From: a virus | Strand: one strand, 5' to 3' | IMG/VR virus record: IMGVR_UViG_3300031834_000018 | Span: 1 to 34,969 of that record | Length of the DNA stretch: 34,969 nt | Part shown: positions 19,232 to 27,260 of the stretch, piece after piece | How positions within the stretch are numbered: the first letter of the stretch is position 1 | Layout: every line of letters starts with the position of its first letter | Made by a program: the position numbers and the translations under genes | Notes under the pieces: generated by a model | The model's input: the letters and a program-made list of their open reading frames with translations, nothing else | The model's database searches: none | What the model was told of the DNA's origin: nothing

Positions 19232-19763
19232 CTTGTATTACTGCTTGAATCATCCATCTGTTGAGCACGCGCTTGATGTTACGTACTGTAAATATCTTAT
19301 TATCTATCTTGACCAAATCTCCAACTTCTACATTCTCAAGTCCCAAATGAATCACTGATAATTGTATTACGTCATCAACAGAAATTATACCGGGTTCTTG
19401 TTGAGTTCTTACTGCTGCACTTTGTCGAAGAAAAGGGTAATTTACATATACTGGTATTTTGAATAGGAATCTATTTGTAGGTACCTTAACACCATTCGAG
19501 TCTACTACAAATACTCTGCCAGTAAAACTTAATTCTTTTGGAGTGATAGTTAACACACGATCAAAACGGTATGAAGAAATTTTCCCTACATCTTCTGAAA
19601 CTGATTCACCTTCCATTTGCCCTTCAACTTGAACTACGCTATCACCTGAAACTCGAATGAAACCCCAAGGAGAAACATCTATATCGATGAATCGAACACC
19701 CACTAAAACTCCATCGAATAGAAACTCAGTACGCTTATAAAAGTATGCATCACTAAGTCCCAT
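19215..19763 (-). CDS. Putative head closure / stopper protein
   Basis: A 182-residue, almost entirely beta-strand protein. Its final third (VEVGDLVKIDNKIFTVRNIK, then RWMIQAVIQ) resembles the small barrel of head-closure proteins that seal the packaged head (SPP1 gp16 / HK97 gp7 class). It directly follows the adaptor gene, with the stop and start adjacent (TAAATG), and overlaps the neck gene by 17 bases. The N-terminal beta region is longer than in a minimal stopper. The function is inferred from order and fold character. Confidence 0.5.
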   Translation of the reverse strand: MGLSDAYFYKRTEFLFDGVLVGVRFIDIDVSPWGFIRVSGDSVVQVEGQMEGESVSEDVGKISSYRFDRVLTITPKELSFTGRVFVVDSNGVKVPTNRFLFKIPVYVNYPFLRQSAAVRTQQEPGIISVDDVIQLSVIHLGLENVEVGDLVKIDNKIFTVRNIKRVLNRWMIQAVIQDAPPI

Positions 19764-20372
19764 TTATCGTGCATCACCCCGTTTTCCAGCTGAAGTTAAA
19801 ATAAGGGTAATTTCTGGACTAATCATATGCATCACATTTTGATTGAAAAATCGTTGTCGATTCATTCCATCATCAACAGAAAGGAAAGAGAGGATGCCTG
19901 AATTGTTAAATAGCAACCCCGCAATCTCGTACAAAGCAAATTTCAAACTTGCAGCCATTGAATCTAATGGACTTGCAGAGAAATCGAATCCCTGCCTGTA
20001 ATTAATCCTTATATTCTGGAATCCAATAGGCCACTTAGTTATATTATCATCATTGCCACAATAGACTTCTCCTGTCTGACCATTGCATCTAATCTTGGAA
20101 ACGGTGTAATCTTTCCATTCTTGGTCACTCTCATCAAAATACTGTGCGGATGTTATTGAAGTAACTGGAAAATTAGGAAGAAAGATATTAGAAGTGCCTG
20201 TGCCATCAAGTACCACAGATCGATCTGCAAGCTCAAGAGGGTAACTGATAATGAATTCGATAAAACCTTGGGCGAGTTCAAGAGATAAATTTGCGCGGGC
20301 GGAACCGGTGACAGTATCCTCTAAAGGAGAAATTCCCAGATATGTCGCAAACTCATTTGCATCACCGATCAT
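19764..20372 (-). CDS. Head-tail adaptor (gp6-like connector)
   Basis: A 202-residue protein with the usual adaptor layout. An N-terminal helix region (DANEFATYLGI, then LELAQGFIEFIISYPL) precedes a beta section with a leucine-proline turn (IFLPNFPVTSITSAQYFD), the strand INYRQGFDF, and a C-terminal helix bundle (MAASLKFALYEIAGLLF). HK97 gp6 / SPP1 gp15-class adaptors attach to the portal and show this order. It is the first gene after the capsid gene, separated by a strong palindrome. ATG at 20372 is preceded by AGGTAG. Confidence 0.75.
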   Translation of the reverse strand: MIGDANEFATYLGISPLEDTVTGSARANLSLELAQGFIEFIISYPLELADRSVVLDGTGTSNIFLPNFPVTSITSAQYFDESDQEWKDYTVSKIRCNGQTGEVYCGNDDNITKWPIGFQNIRINYRQGFDFSASPLDSMAASLKFALYEIAGLLFNNSGILSFLSVDDGMNRQRFFNQNVMHMISPEITLILTSAGKRGDAR

Positions 20373-20391
20373 CAGTCTACCTGCTCAGAAC

Positions 20392-20423
20392 AGAGAAGCA
20401 GGTAGGGCCCTACCTGCTTCTCT
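20392..20423. terminator. 32-bp perfect palindrome between capsid and adaptor genes
   Basis: AGAGAAGCAGGTAGGG is followed immediately by its exact reverse complement. In RNA it would form a hairpin of about 14 bp with a minimal loop. On the minus strand the bases after it (GTTCTGAG) are not a clean T tract, so it may act as an imperfect terminator or an RNA-stabilising end for the capsid message. A further CTACCTGCT at 20377-20385 repeats one arm and could compete for pairing. Confidence 0.7.
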
Positions 20424-20459
20424 TCATTGTACACATCTATGAACTTCCCAGACTATCAA

Positions 20460-21821
20460 CTACAGGGTATTGGGCAAGCCATAACCAGCTGCAACGATAG
20501 ACTGAGAATACGAGGTCCCCATATAAAGGGGCTGAAAATCCCTACGAGCGCGAGAGATCAAATACTTCTGGTCCGTCTTGATCTCCTCGCCCTGTTTCAC
20601 AGTAAAGCTTGCTCGTTCACCGTGAACCCAACCATCCTTGTACACCAAGAGAACACAAGTATTGTCGTTGTCGACATCCGAAGTGTAAGCCCCTGATGCA
20701 TTCAGATTCTCAGGAAGGAACTCAGTGATGATGATCGGAATGTTATCAAACCTTCCGAGCTCACCTTTGAGCAGAGTCGCATTGGCGCCGTACTTGTCAA
20801 GGGTCAACATCTCTTCAGTGTTGAGCAGATGATTGTACCCATTGATGGATACCAACCACGCCAGCTTGTCGATTCCGACAGCATACCTTCCCATGGTCGC
20901 CCTGAGTTTCCTCATCAAGTCAACTGCCGTTGACTTGGTCCACCCTGAGAAGTCAACTGTCCATCCACCACCAAGAGCGTGCACTCGATATCCATTCCAT
21001 GCGCGAACAGAATCGTTCGCAGCATAAGCTGCCGCGGTATCGATGGTCTCTGCAACGATCTGACCGTTGAGAACAGCAGTCTCGATAGCCTCGGCCATGG
21101 ACTTCCCGACATCTTCCTTGATGAGATCAATGATGGGGAGGACCATATCCTCGCTGGTTTCCTCCGACACAATGGAATACGCCATCAGCTTCTTTGCATC
21201 GAAGGTGATACCGGTACCAGGAGTTGGCCCCTTGCTGGAAGACGGCTTGGTCCCCGCGTCGTCAGTTGACTCCCCAACCAGATAAGTTTTCGTCCTACCC
21301 GATTTCGCAGGGATCTTGTACGGGTTGGTAGGCATCTGAATCGTTCTGTGGAGAGCCGCAACCTTCAACTCCTTCTCGACCTCTTCGATCATGTCACGAG
21401 AAAGAGTGTCCGGCCACCACCACGTAGCGTCGAAATCGCCTGACGAGTACGCGTCCTTGAACAGCTTGTTGCTCCTGAGCATCTTGTAACACTCAAGATC
21501 GGTCGGATGGCACCCGACGAGTACCGAAGTGATATATACGGTATCACTCATCTTCTGGAACTCGCGCGCATCATCAGCCTTACCCGCCGGACTCAGAAGA
21601 GCCTTCTGCAGAGGCTGTCCCTTGGCGCCACCGACGGCAACTGCATTCGCCATACTGAGATTGAATTGTCCTTTACGCAGAGAGGGCTGACCGCCGAGAG
21701 CCTTCATCTGTTGCTCAATAGCCGTTTTGACCAATTCATTGACCTGTGACTGGTCAGCCTGCGTCTTACGAAGCAGAGCTGCGTCATGGATCAATTTCTT
21801 GGCTATCTCCAAATTTTTCAT
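20460..21821 (-). CDS. Major capsid protein, HK97 fold
   Basis: A 453-residue shell protein. The first 110 or so residues are helical and flexible, followed by the mature-looking region. Family-like stretches include YKIPAKSGRTKTYLVGEST (near 168-186), then an Asp/Ser/Gly-rich loop, then TFDAKKLMAYSIVSEETSED and the spine helix region VGKSMAEAIETAVLNG. Later come the A-domain-like LLNTEEMLTLDKYG and PIIITEFLPENL, and the C-terminal WVHGERASFTVKQ. The scaffold function appears to be in the upstream protease gene. ATG at 21821 has AAGGAG upstream. High G+C and regular codon use match the major tail gene. A 32-bp palindrome follows the stop. Confidence 0.9.
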   Translation of the reverse strand: MKNLEIAKKLIHDAALLRKTQADQSQVNELVKTAIEQQMKALGGQPSLRKGQFNLSMANAVAVGGAKGQPLQKALLSPAGKADDAREFQKMSDTVYITSVLVGCHPTDLECYKMLRSNKLFKDAYSSGDFDATWWWPDTLSRDMIEEVEKELKVAALHRTIQMPTNPYKIPAKSGRTKTYLVGESTDDAGTKPSSSKGPTPGTGITFDAKKLMAYSIVSEETSEDMVLPIIDLIKEDVGKSMAEAIETAVLNGQIVAETIDTAAAYAANDSVRAWNGYRVHALGGGWTVDFSGWTKSTAVDLMRKLRATMGRYAVGIDKLAWLVSINGYNHLLNTEEMLTLDKYGANATLLKGELGRFDNIPIIITEFLPENLNASGAYTSDVDNDNTCVLLVYKDGWVHGERASFTVKQGEEIKTDQKYLISRARRDFQPLYMGTSYSQSIVAAGYGLPNTL

Positions 21822-21829
21822 GGGCCTTA

Positions 21830-21847
21830 TCTCCTTTGTGTTAAACC
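21830..21847 (-). promoter_or_regulatory. Capsid gene leader element with RBS
   Basis: On the minus strand this reads GGTTTAACACAAAGGAGA. It contains the AAGGAG site, about nine bases before the capsid ATG, and nearly duplicates the element at 18107-18091 before the major tail gene. I saw no third copy before other genes I inspected. Confidence 0.5.
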
Positions 21848-21885
21848 GTTACATGTTCCAGTATGGCTCTCGGCCCTTTAAGTCG

Positions 21886-22905
21886 TTAGTCAGCGCTGAT
21901 ATGAGTGCCTTTCGCCGCCGCCGCAGCAGCTTTCGCCGCAGCTGCTGCGTCAGTCTCGCCCGAGGACTTGAGCATTTCGGTCATACCACCGAGGATCTCA
22001 TCGACACTCCCCAGATCCTTTTCCACCTTTTCAAGACGATCTGCAAGAGTCTTCTCGACACTACCAATCTTGCCTTCCAAGCCCTTGATTTTGTCGAGCG
22101 CGTCCTGGAGATCCTTGTTGGCAGCGGGATAATTCTGGGGAACCTCTGCGGCCACATCTGTCAACAGTTTCTGGATCTCTTTGAGAGTATCCCGAACCTG
22201 CGCATCTTCGATCTTTGCGGCCACATCACCCAACGCCTTGATTGCCTTTGTGAGTTTTTCTTTCCAGTCCATAGCTTTCACGACCTCCATGCCAATGTTA
22301 AGGAACTCAAGCATTTCCGATACATTCGATTGGTCCTCATTCGTAGACTCAAAACTGTACCCTGCGTCCTGAAGCGATTTGGAAATATACGCGTTAAAAG
22401 TCTTAGCCTCAGAATTTGCGGGTACTGAAACCAAAGAAATTTCATACACCCTAAAACTCTTTATGACCCGAACCTGAGATTGTAGAGCCTTGTCATATTC
22501 ATAAGCGAATTCATCGATTTCTCCACTGATAGAGAAACTGTTAATAATCTTCTCTACAACCTTACCCCAGATTTCATCTTCGGAATTACTGATGAGCACC
22601 TTCACCCAGATTTTGGCTTCGCGCACTGCAATGTCGAGAATCTTGCCAATGGGTCGATTCGGATCATGATTAAACAGAACAGTAGTATAGCTCTTAAGGT
22701 ACTCTACTGCTTTCGCTAGAGCACTGGGTTCAATACGATCTCTCTGCTCGTCAACGTTACCTGCAACAATTGCATAACCTTCAACAATGCGTTTGATTTC
22801 AGCATTGCTTTGATCAGACTCAGGAACTTCCTGAATCTTCTCGATATGAAGGCTTGCCTCAAACTTGACAGGCTTCAAGAGCTTCTTGAGTTGTACTTTA
22901 GGCAT
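21886..22905 (-). CDS. HK97-type prohead protease with C-terminal scaffold domain
   Basis: A 339-residue fusion of maturation protease and scaffold. The protease (residues 37-170) opens with IVEGYAIVAGNVDEQRDRI, has the catalytic-type His80 in LFNHD, the serine motif FSISG (Ser125 likely), and the closing ISLVSVPANSEAKTF. This matches the Peptidase_U35 (herpes-protease-fold) family. Residues 205-320 form charged coiled coils (for example KIKGLEGKIGSVEKTLADRL), and the tail is alanine-rich (AAAAKAAAAAAKG) before ending HISAD. Coiled-coil scaffold tails fused to the protease are known in several phages. AGGGGG lies upstream of the ATG. The capsid gene follows 64 bases on, as expected for a protein used in stoichiometry with the shell. 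Confidence 0.9.
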   Translation of the reverse strand: MPKVQLKKLLKPVKFEASLHIEKIQEVPESDQSNAEIKRIVEGYAIVAGNVDEQRDRIEPSALAKAVEYLKSYTTVLFNHDPNRPIGKILDIAVREAKIWVKVLISNSEDEIWGKVVEKIINSFSISGEIDEFAYEYDKALQSQVRVIKSFRVYEISLVSVPANSEAKTFNAYISKSLQDAGYSFESTNEDQSNVSEMLEFLNIGMEVVKAMDWKEKLTKAIKALGDVAAKIEDAQVRDTLKEIQKLLTDVAAEVPQNYPAANKDLQDALDKIKGLEGKIGSVEKTLADRLEKVEKDLGSVDEILGGMTEMLKSSGETDAAAAAKAAAAAAKGTHISAD

Positions 22906-22924
22906 AATTTACCCCCTGTTGGAG

Positions 22925-23572
22925 TTATCCAATCTCCGCGGCTTCAAGAGTTGTGAATTCCTCCACGATACAGGTTCCCGCTCCGGAGAAATCAATTGCT
23001 AGGCACTCCACATTCTGATTAACAGCGAGAATAATGGGATCATCGATGTTTCCCATTCCGTCAACGACCGCAGGTGTGTTAGACTCACTACGGAAATAAA
23101 TATCAATGGTGATACCCCCCGACACATCCGAAATCTTGAGATATCTGGTATTGAAAAAGTCGGAGAGATACATCACTTCAACTTCAGCCCCACTAGCAGT
23201 CACCGTATGAGCAGTTGTCTTGGGATTGTAATACGGCTCGGCCGAGATGGCTGTTACCAACTCACTGATTCGTTCAACGCTCGCAAAACAGCTCGAAGTT
23301 CCACCCGTAAGGGTAGTACCTGTCACGAAATCGTTGCTATTGCGACCAACAAGATCCAAGAGATCAGGATTTGTCCTAACTCTCAAAATCTTCCCAGTCG
23401 CTGTAGGAGATCCAGCACTGACAGTTTCACCTACCTGGAAAGCGGTTGATATTGCAGAAACCTCAAGAGTGGTTTCCATCAAGATCTTGTCAGTCGTCTT
23501 CTGTTGACCCGGAAGAAAGGCAATCCCCATAACAACCAAACGTTCGGACCTGTTGTTTTTGTAAGTAGGCAT
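22925..23572 (-). CDS. Putative structural protein, possible capsid decoration
   Basis: A 215-residue beta-rich protein with low charge and many Thr, Ser, Val and Gly. The stretch FQVGETVSAGSPTATGKILRV resembles the VGETV...GATG turns found in many phage structural proteins, and the C-terminal half (ITIDIYFRSESNTP, LAIDFSGAGTCIVEEF) is strand-dense. ATG at 23572 has a strong AAGGAGG. It lies directly before the protease and capsid genes and after a terminator-like hairpin, so it probably heads the capsid segment. Decoration or head fibre is a guess from position and composition. Confidence 0.45.
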   Translation of the reverse strand: MPTYKNNRSERLVVMGIAFLPGQQKTTDKILMETTLEVSAISTAFQVGETVSAGSPTATGKILRVRTNPDLLDLVGRNSNDFVTGTTLTGGTSSCFASVERISELVTAISAEPYYNPKTTAHTVTASGAEVEVMYLSDFFNTRYLKISDVSGGITIDIYFRSESNTPAVVDGMGNIDDPIILAVNQNVECLAIDFSGAGTCIVEEFTTLEAAEIG

Positions 23573-23626
23573 AATGAAAGTCCTCCTTAAATGCCAACCA
23601 AATGAAAACTATGAGACATCATGCAT

Positions 23627-23658
23627 AAAAGGTTCTACGTCACAAGCACGCAGAACCT
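23627..23658 (-). terminator. Terminator-like hairpin between ligase gene and capsid segment
   Basis: On the minus strand AGGTTCT pairs with AGAACCT, with a mismatch and three more pairs (CGT with ACG) around a seven-base loop, followed by TTTT (23630-23627). It lies in the largest intergenic gap (23573-23722), just after the ligase fusion gene, and could separate the accessory block from the capsid genes. Confidence 0.5.
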
Positions 23659-23722
23659 CTACAGGTCTCCTCTCTTTAAGAAATATTGATCCTAAATCAG
23701 ATAAAACGCACAGGCACTCAAA

Positions 23723-26281
23723 TCAACCCAAACTAAACTTCCATATACCAGCATCACGCGTCGCTGTAAAAGATCTATCCTTCAAAGTTCCATCTTTAAA
23801 TTCTAATTGCCAAACATCACGGGATATCTCATTCAAACTAAAAGTACCTGATCCAACAATCTTCGTCTCGGCTGCTAACTTTTTATTTGGATTGAGCTCA
23901 TGACCAGGGGGCAAAGTTCCCTCAAAATTAACTTCATCTTGGGTAATATTAATTCGTAACCATCCTGCGAATGAATCATAGTTAACAGGATTCTGCGTTA
24001 AAATAAACTGATCCCATTCCTGATCTTTTTGGAAATACAAATCATAAAATTCCGCAGATGATCCCAATCTGATAACTATGGGCCCCCGCCACCAGCGTCG
24101 CTTCAAGATATAACTTGACTCAGCTGCCTTTTCCAAAACAAAGCTACTTGCACGTTTGAAAACAACCTTATCACTATAGTCCAACTCGACTTCATGTCCT
24201 TTAATTTTATCTCTCAGCTCATCAAGCATAGCTTGCATCTTCTGTGAAGAGGATGCTTCCCAATATCTCAAGGAAGCAGGGATTTGTTTCTTGACCGAAG
24301 CAGGTAAAGTCGATACTCCTACAGGAGAATATTTCTTTTTCAGCCTTGCCCGCGCAGATAATATATATGGTTCATTCGTTTTTGGTTTAACTAGAAGCCA
24401 AACAAAAGGCATTTCACGCCCAGGCTCCTCCGAAGGAGGAAGTATCTTATGCAGAGATTTGCCAAGACGATCTACTTCGAAGTCATGCATAGAAATCGTT
24501 CCATTATCAAAAATAATTTCGTTATTCTCAACAGTAAACTTGTCAGGTTCATCAGTGAAAGGTTCTAACAAATTCGATATCGGAATTGATGCTTGCTGTA
24601 ATTCAGGACCTGAGAGAAGTCTAAACAACATTCGGAGACCCCCATCAGGCCATTTATCATTATACACAAAATACTCGTGAAAGTAAACTTCTCGATAGCC
24701 ATATGCTAACTGTCCTTGCGATGCAATGACAAATACTCCAGGCCATTTTGAAGTGGCTCCCGTCCCACCAACTTCGGAAACGCCCTCTACTGAAAGCCAA
24801 TTTTCTGGCTCCGATTGTTTGAGTGCAACCTGAAGACTGGCAAATCGAATCTCTCCACCTGCAATTCGACGTCGTTGAAAAATACCTTTGATAGCATCAA
24901 ACTTCCAATTATCAGACTGTTTTAAAACTTTACGCCCTTGTGCTACATTTAGAATTGGGGTCTTAATCTTTCCCTCAACCTGATTCATGATAGTATAACC
25001 AATCAAAGTATCTGAAATAGACTGGATACGGAAATCAATATGAGCAGTCTTCCCTCTGAAATGTTCTTGCATAACATACTTGCAAGGTTTTGCTTCTGGA
25101 GGATATTGCATGAAAGCATCAGTAGCCTTAGAAATGAAAACTCCTATACCTTTCTGCACAATCAGTCCAGACTCTTCCCCTATCCTTAACAATGTAGAAA
25201 CAGTATCAGGTTCCTCATCATGCTGTTGCACAGTTCTATTCTCATAAACATTGGGCGCATAAATACCAAAATAGATTTTATCCTGTTCATGATATACAAA
25301 AACATTGCTAAATCTAACTGTAATTATATCACCTACCTTTGCTTGGACATTCGTGTTAAATGTCTTGGCACAACGCAAGTAATTCTGTCCACCATATTCC
25401 TCAACCTTATTCTGAACAACAGTATCACGCTCAGACACCAAAACCTTAATACCTATCCAATACTGAAACGTTTGTTTTGACCCTGCAATTTGACGTTTCT
25501 GTAATACAACAAAATGAGCTTCTGCCCATTTCTTAAACTTAATCATCTCATTGGCACTCTTGTTTAGGGAAAATTTAAACCCATTCCAAATCTTAAGAAC
25601 GGCGCCCTCGCTTTCTCTTGGTCGTACTACCTGTTGCACTGCACTCTGTAAAGCAGCTTTCGCTTTAACTATGAAGGTTGGCGCAAGATTGAAACCGGGT
25701 TGCAAATTGGTTATGAGTGATTGAGAAATCTTGAACTCTTTCTCGAGAAGCCCATATCTCACATTATACGGCTCACCATGCAAATCCTTTCCATCAAACC
25801 ACACACAATCGAAAAAGCTTATACACAACGTAGAATCATTAGGAGGAGTTTGTGCATTCAAATATCCTGAGACTTGTTCACGACCAGAATGAACACCATG
25901 AGACCATCCTTCCAATTCACCAATTAGAATATATGACTTATCAGAAAAAAGTTTCTCTGAAAGCTTAATGAGGCCAGGTACACGATTCGTAACCGTAGAT
26001 CCATTATCCGTAAAAATTGTAAACTTCCCATGAGTATCCCGGTGAAACTCGATATTATCACCATCATACTTCTTTTGAATAGCTATCTCAGGAAATGTAT
26101 GATACTTTCTTTCAAGAAGATCAACATATTCCATAAGTTGTGTGACTGAATATACTTCAGCCTCTCGATAACTAACTATAGAAACTGATGTCTTTGGAAC
26201 CCAGAAGAAGTGTCCAGGACCTAAAAGTTCATTGGTTTTAGCTTGCGCGTCAGCTTCACGCACATTGTTCTCTTTGTCCAT
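23723..26281 (-). CDS. ATP-dependent DNA ligase fused to LigD-type phosphoesterase domains
   Basis: An 852-residue protein. The ligase part shows nucleotidyltransferase motifs in order: I, KYDG with catalytic Lys71; III, GELEG (121-125); IIIa, FFDCVWFDG (156-164); IV, EGAVLK (225-230); V, KFKKW (248-252); then an OB-like region to about 345. Residues 400-560 resemble the LigD 3'-phosphoesterase: YVMQEH (His407), then AHIDFR (His414, Asp416, Arg418), and WLSVEG. Residues 710-852 look like a second copy in which only an Asp (FYDLYF) remains of that triad. The family seals nicked DNA using ATP, and LigD-type phosphoesterases clean 3' ends. The order here is ligase first, without the LigD polymerase. 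ATG at 26281 follows CAGGAGA and overlaps the previous gene by 26 bases. The ligase call is strong; the phosphoesterase call is good; the second copy is inferred. Confidence 0.8.
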   Translation of the reverse strand: MDKENNVREADAQAKTNELLGPGHFFWVPKTSVSIVSYREAEVYSVTQLMEYVDLLERKYHTFPEIAIQKKYDGDNIEFHRDTHGKFTIFTDNGSTVTNRVPGLIKLSEKLFSDKSYILIGELEGWSHGVHSGREQVSGYLNAQTPPNDSTLCISFFDCVWFDGKDLHGEPYNVRYGLLEKEFKISQSLITNLQPGFNLAPTFIVKAKAALQSAVQQVVRPRESEGAVLKIWNGFKFSLNKSANEMIKFKKWAEAHFVVLQKRQIAGSKQTFQYWIGIKVLVSERDTVVQNKVEEYGGQNYLRCAKTFNTNVQAKVGDIITVRFSNVFVYHEQDKIYFGIYAPNVYENRTVQQHDEEPDTVSTLLRIGEESGLIVQKGIGVFISKATDAFMQYPPEAKPCKYVMQEHFRGKTAHIDFRIQSISDTLIGYTIMNQVEGKIKTPILNVAQGRKVLKQSDNWKFDAIKGIFQRRRIAGGEIRFASLQVALKQSEPENWLSVEGVSEVGGTGATSKWPGVFVIASQGQLAYGYREVYFHEYFVYNDKWPDGGLRMLFRLLSGPELQQASIPISNLLEPFTDEPDKFTVENNEIIFDNGTISMHDFEVDRLGKSLHKILPPSEEPGREMPFVWLLVKPKTNEPYILSARARLKKKYSPVGVSTLPASVKKQIPASLRYWEASSSQKMQAMLDELRDKIKGHEVELDYSDKVVFKRASSFVLEKAAESSYILKRRWWRGPIVIRLGSSAEFYDLYFQKDQEWDQFILTQNPVNYDSFAGWLRINITQDEVNFEGTLPPGHELNPNKKLAAETKIVGSGTFSLNEISRDVWQLEFKDGTLKDRSFTATRDAGIWKFSLG

Positions 26282-27260
26282 CTACAGTCTCCTGAATAAC
26301 ATTATACCACCGATAAACATTATTTTGTATTAACCAAGAATTCAAAGTTTCTTGATAAGCGACTCTTGCCATCGATTTGTAATCTCCACTTTTCACAAGC
26401 TCAGTTAAAGTGGAGAGCCAATCTGAATCCTTATTTATTAAAATACCATTTTCACCATTTGTAATAATATTTGAATATGGTTCAAGATTCGGAGCCACCG
26501 TCACAGCACCCGTGATAGAATACTCTAAAAACTTCAACCAACTTCTACATTTATCGAAAATATTGTCAAATACATATGCGAGACCGATATCAAGCTCAAG
26601 AGAAGCCAATGCATTGATAAAAGACTCAGGAGAAGCCGGTAAAATCGTTGTTGCGTACAAACTCAATTCTGGGCACGGTAATCCCATAACAATTAATTCA
26701 ATCTTGGGGCAGATCGCATTCAATCGAATTAAAATAGGAGTTAAAATCTTAAGATGCTCAACATGAGATACACTTCCACAAAACCCGATTTTTATTCTAC
26801 GCTTCGGCAACTGCGGAATGATTTCAGGAATCTCTACAAAATTAGGAATAACACATACATTTGAATTGAATTGCGATAAGATTACTCTAAGAGGATCAGA
26901 AGTGGTAATTACAGCATTACTCATACGAATAAAGTTTTCTATTTTATGTAGCGTGTCAAGTTGATATATTTTATGAGAATCTATAGTTGATGGAATAGAC
27001 CATAAATTGTCATCTAATTCAAAAATGATTCTCGTACCCTGCTTTTTTAACTGTAGACACCAAACAAGAATATGATCTCTCCATTGACGTTGTATTATTA
27101 AAACATCGAAGGGATCTTTAATCAACCTGAAATCATCATAGTGCATAACTTCAAGATCATCATATCGACTCTGTTGTAAATACTTCGCAGGCAACTTTGT
27201 ACGATAATACCCAGATCCTCCAGTATCTGCGGATAAGAAACATACCTTCAATTTACGCAT
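26256..27260 (-). CDS. Glycosyltransferase, GT4-like (GT-B fold)
   Basis: A 334-residue enzyme that probably transfers a sugar from a nucleotide donor to a glycan or protein. It opens with the first Rossmann strand and glycine turn (VCFLSADTGGSGYYRTKLPA), and has mid-domain IFELDDNLWSIP, then VITTSDPLRVIL and VCVIPNFVEIP. The second domain starts IKIGFCGSVSHVEHL and contains WLKFLEYSITGAVTVAPNLEPY, where the Glu matches the nucleotide-binding E of GT4 enzymes; NGENGILIN follows. It overlaps both neighbours by a few bases and belongs to the methyltransferase-glycosyltransferase run. Virion or surface glycosylation is plausible; the acceptor is unknown. Confidence 0.8.
   Translation of the reverse strand: MRKLKVCFLSADTGGSGYYRTKLPAKYLQQSRYDDLEVMHYDDFRLIKDPFDVLIIQRQWRDHILVWCLQLKKQGTRIIFELDDNLWSIPSTIDSHKIYQLDTLHKIENFIRMSNAVITTSDPLRVILSQFNSNVCVIPNFVEIPEIIPQLPKRRIKIGFCGSVSHVEHLKILTPILIRLNAICPKIELIVMGLPCPELSLYATTILPASPESFINALASLELDIGLAYVFDNIFDKCRSWLKFLEYSITGAVTVAPNLEPYSNIITNGENGILINKDSDWLSTLTELVKSGDYKSMARVAYQETLNSWLIQNNVYRWYNVIQETVDGQREQCA

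Noticed and set aside
21727-22428. Plus-strand ORF of 233 residues opposite the protease/scaffold gene
   Set aside because: It is antisense to a clear protease with catalytic motifs; its cysteine- and phenylalanine-rich composition looks like complement translation.
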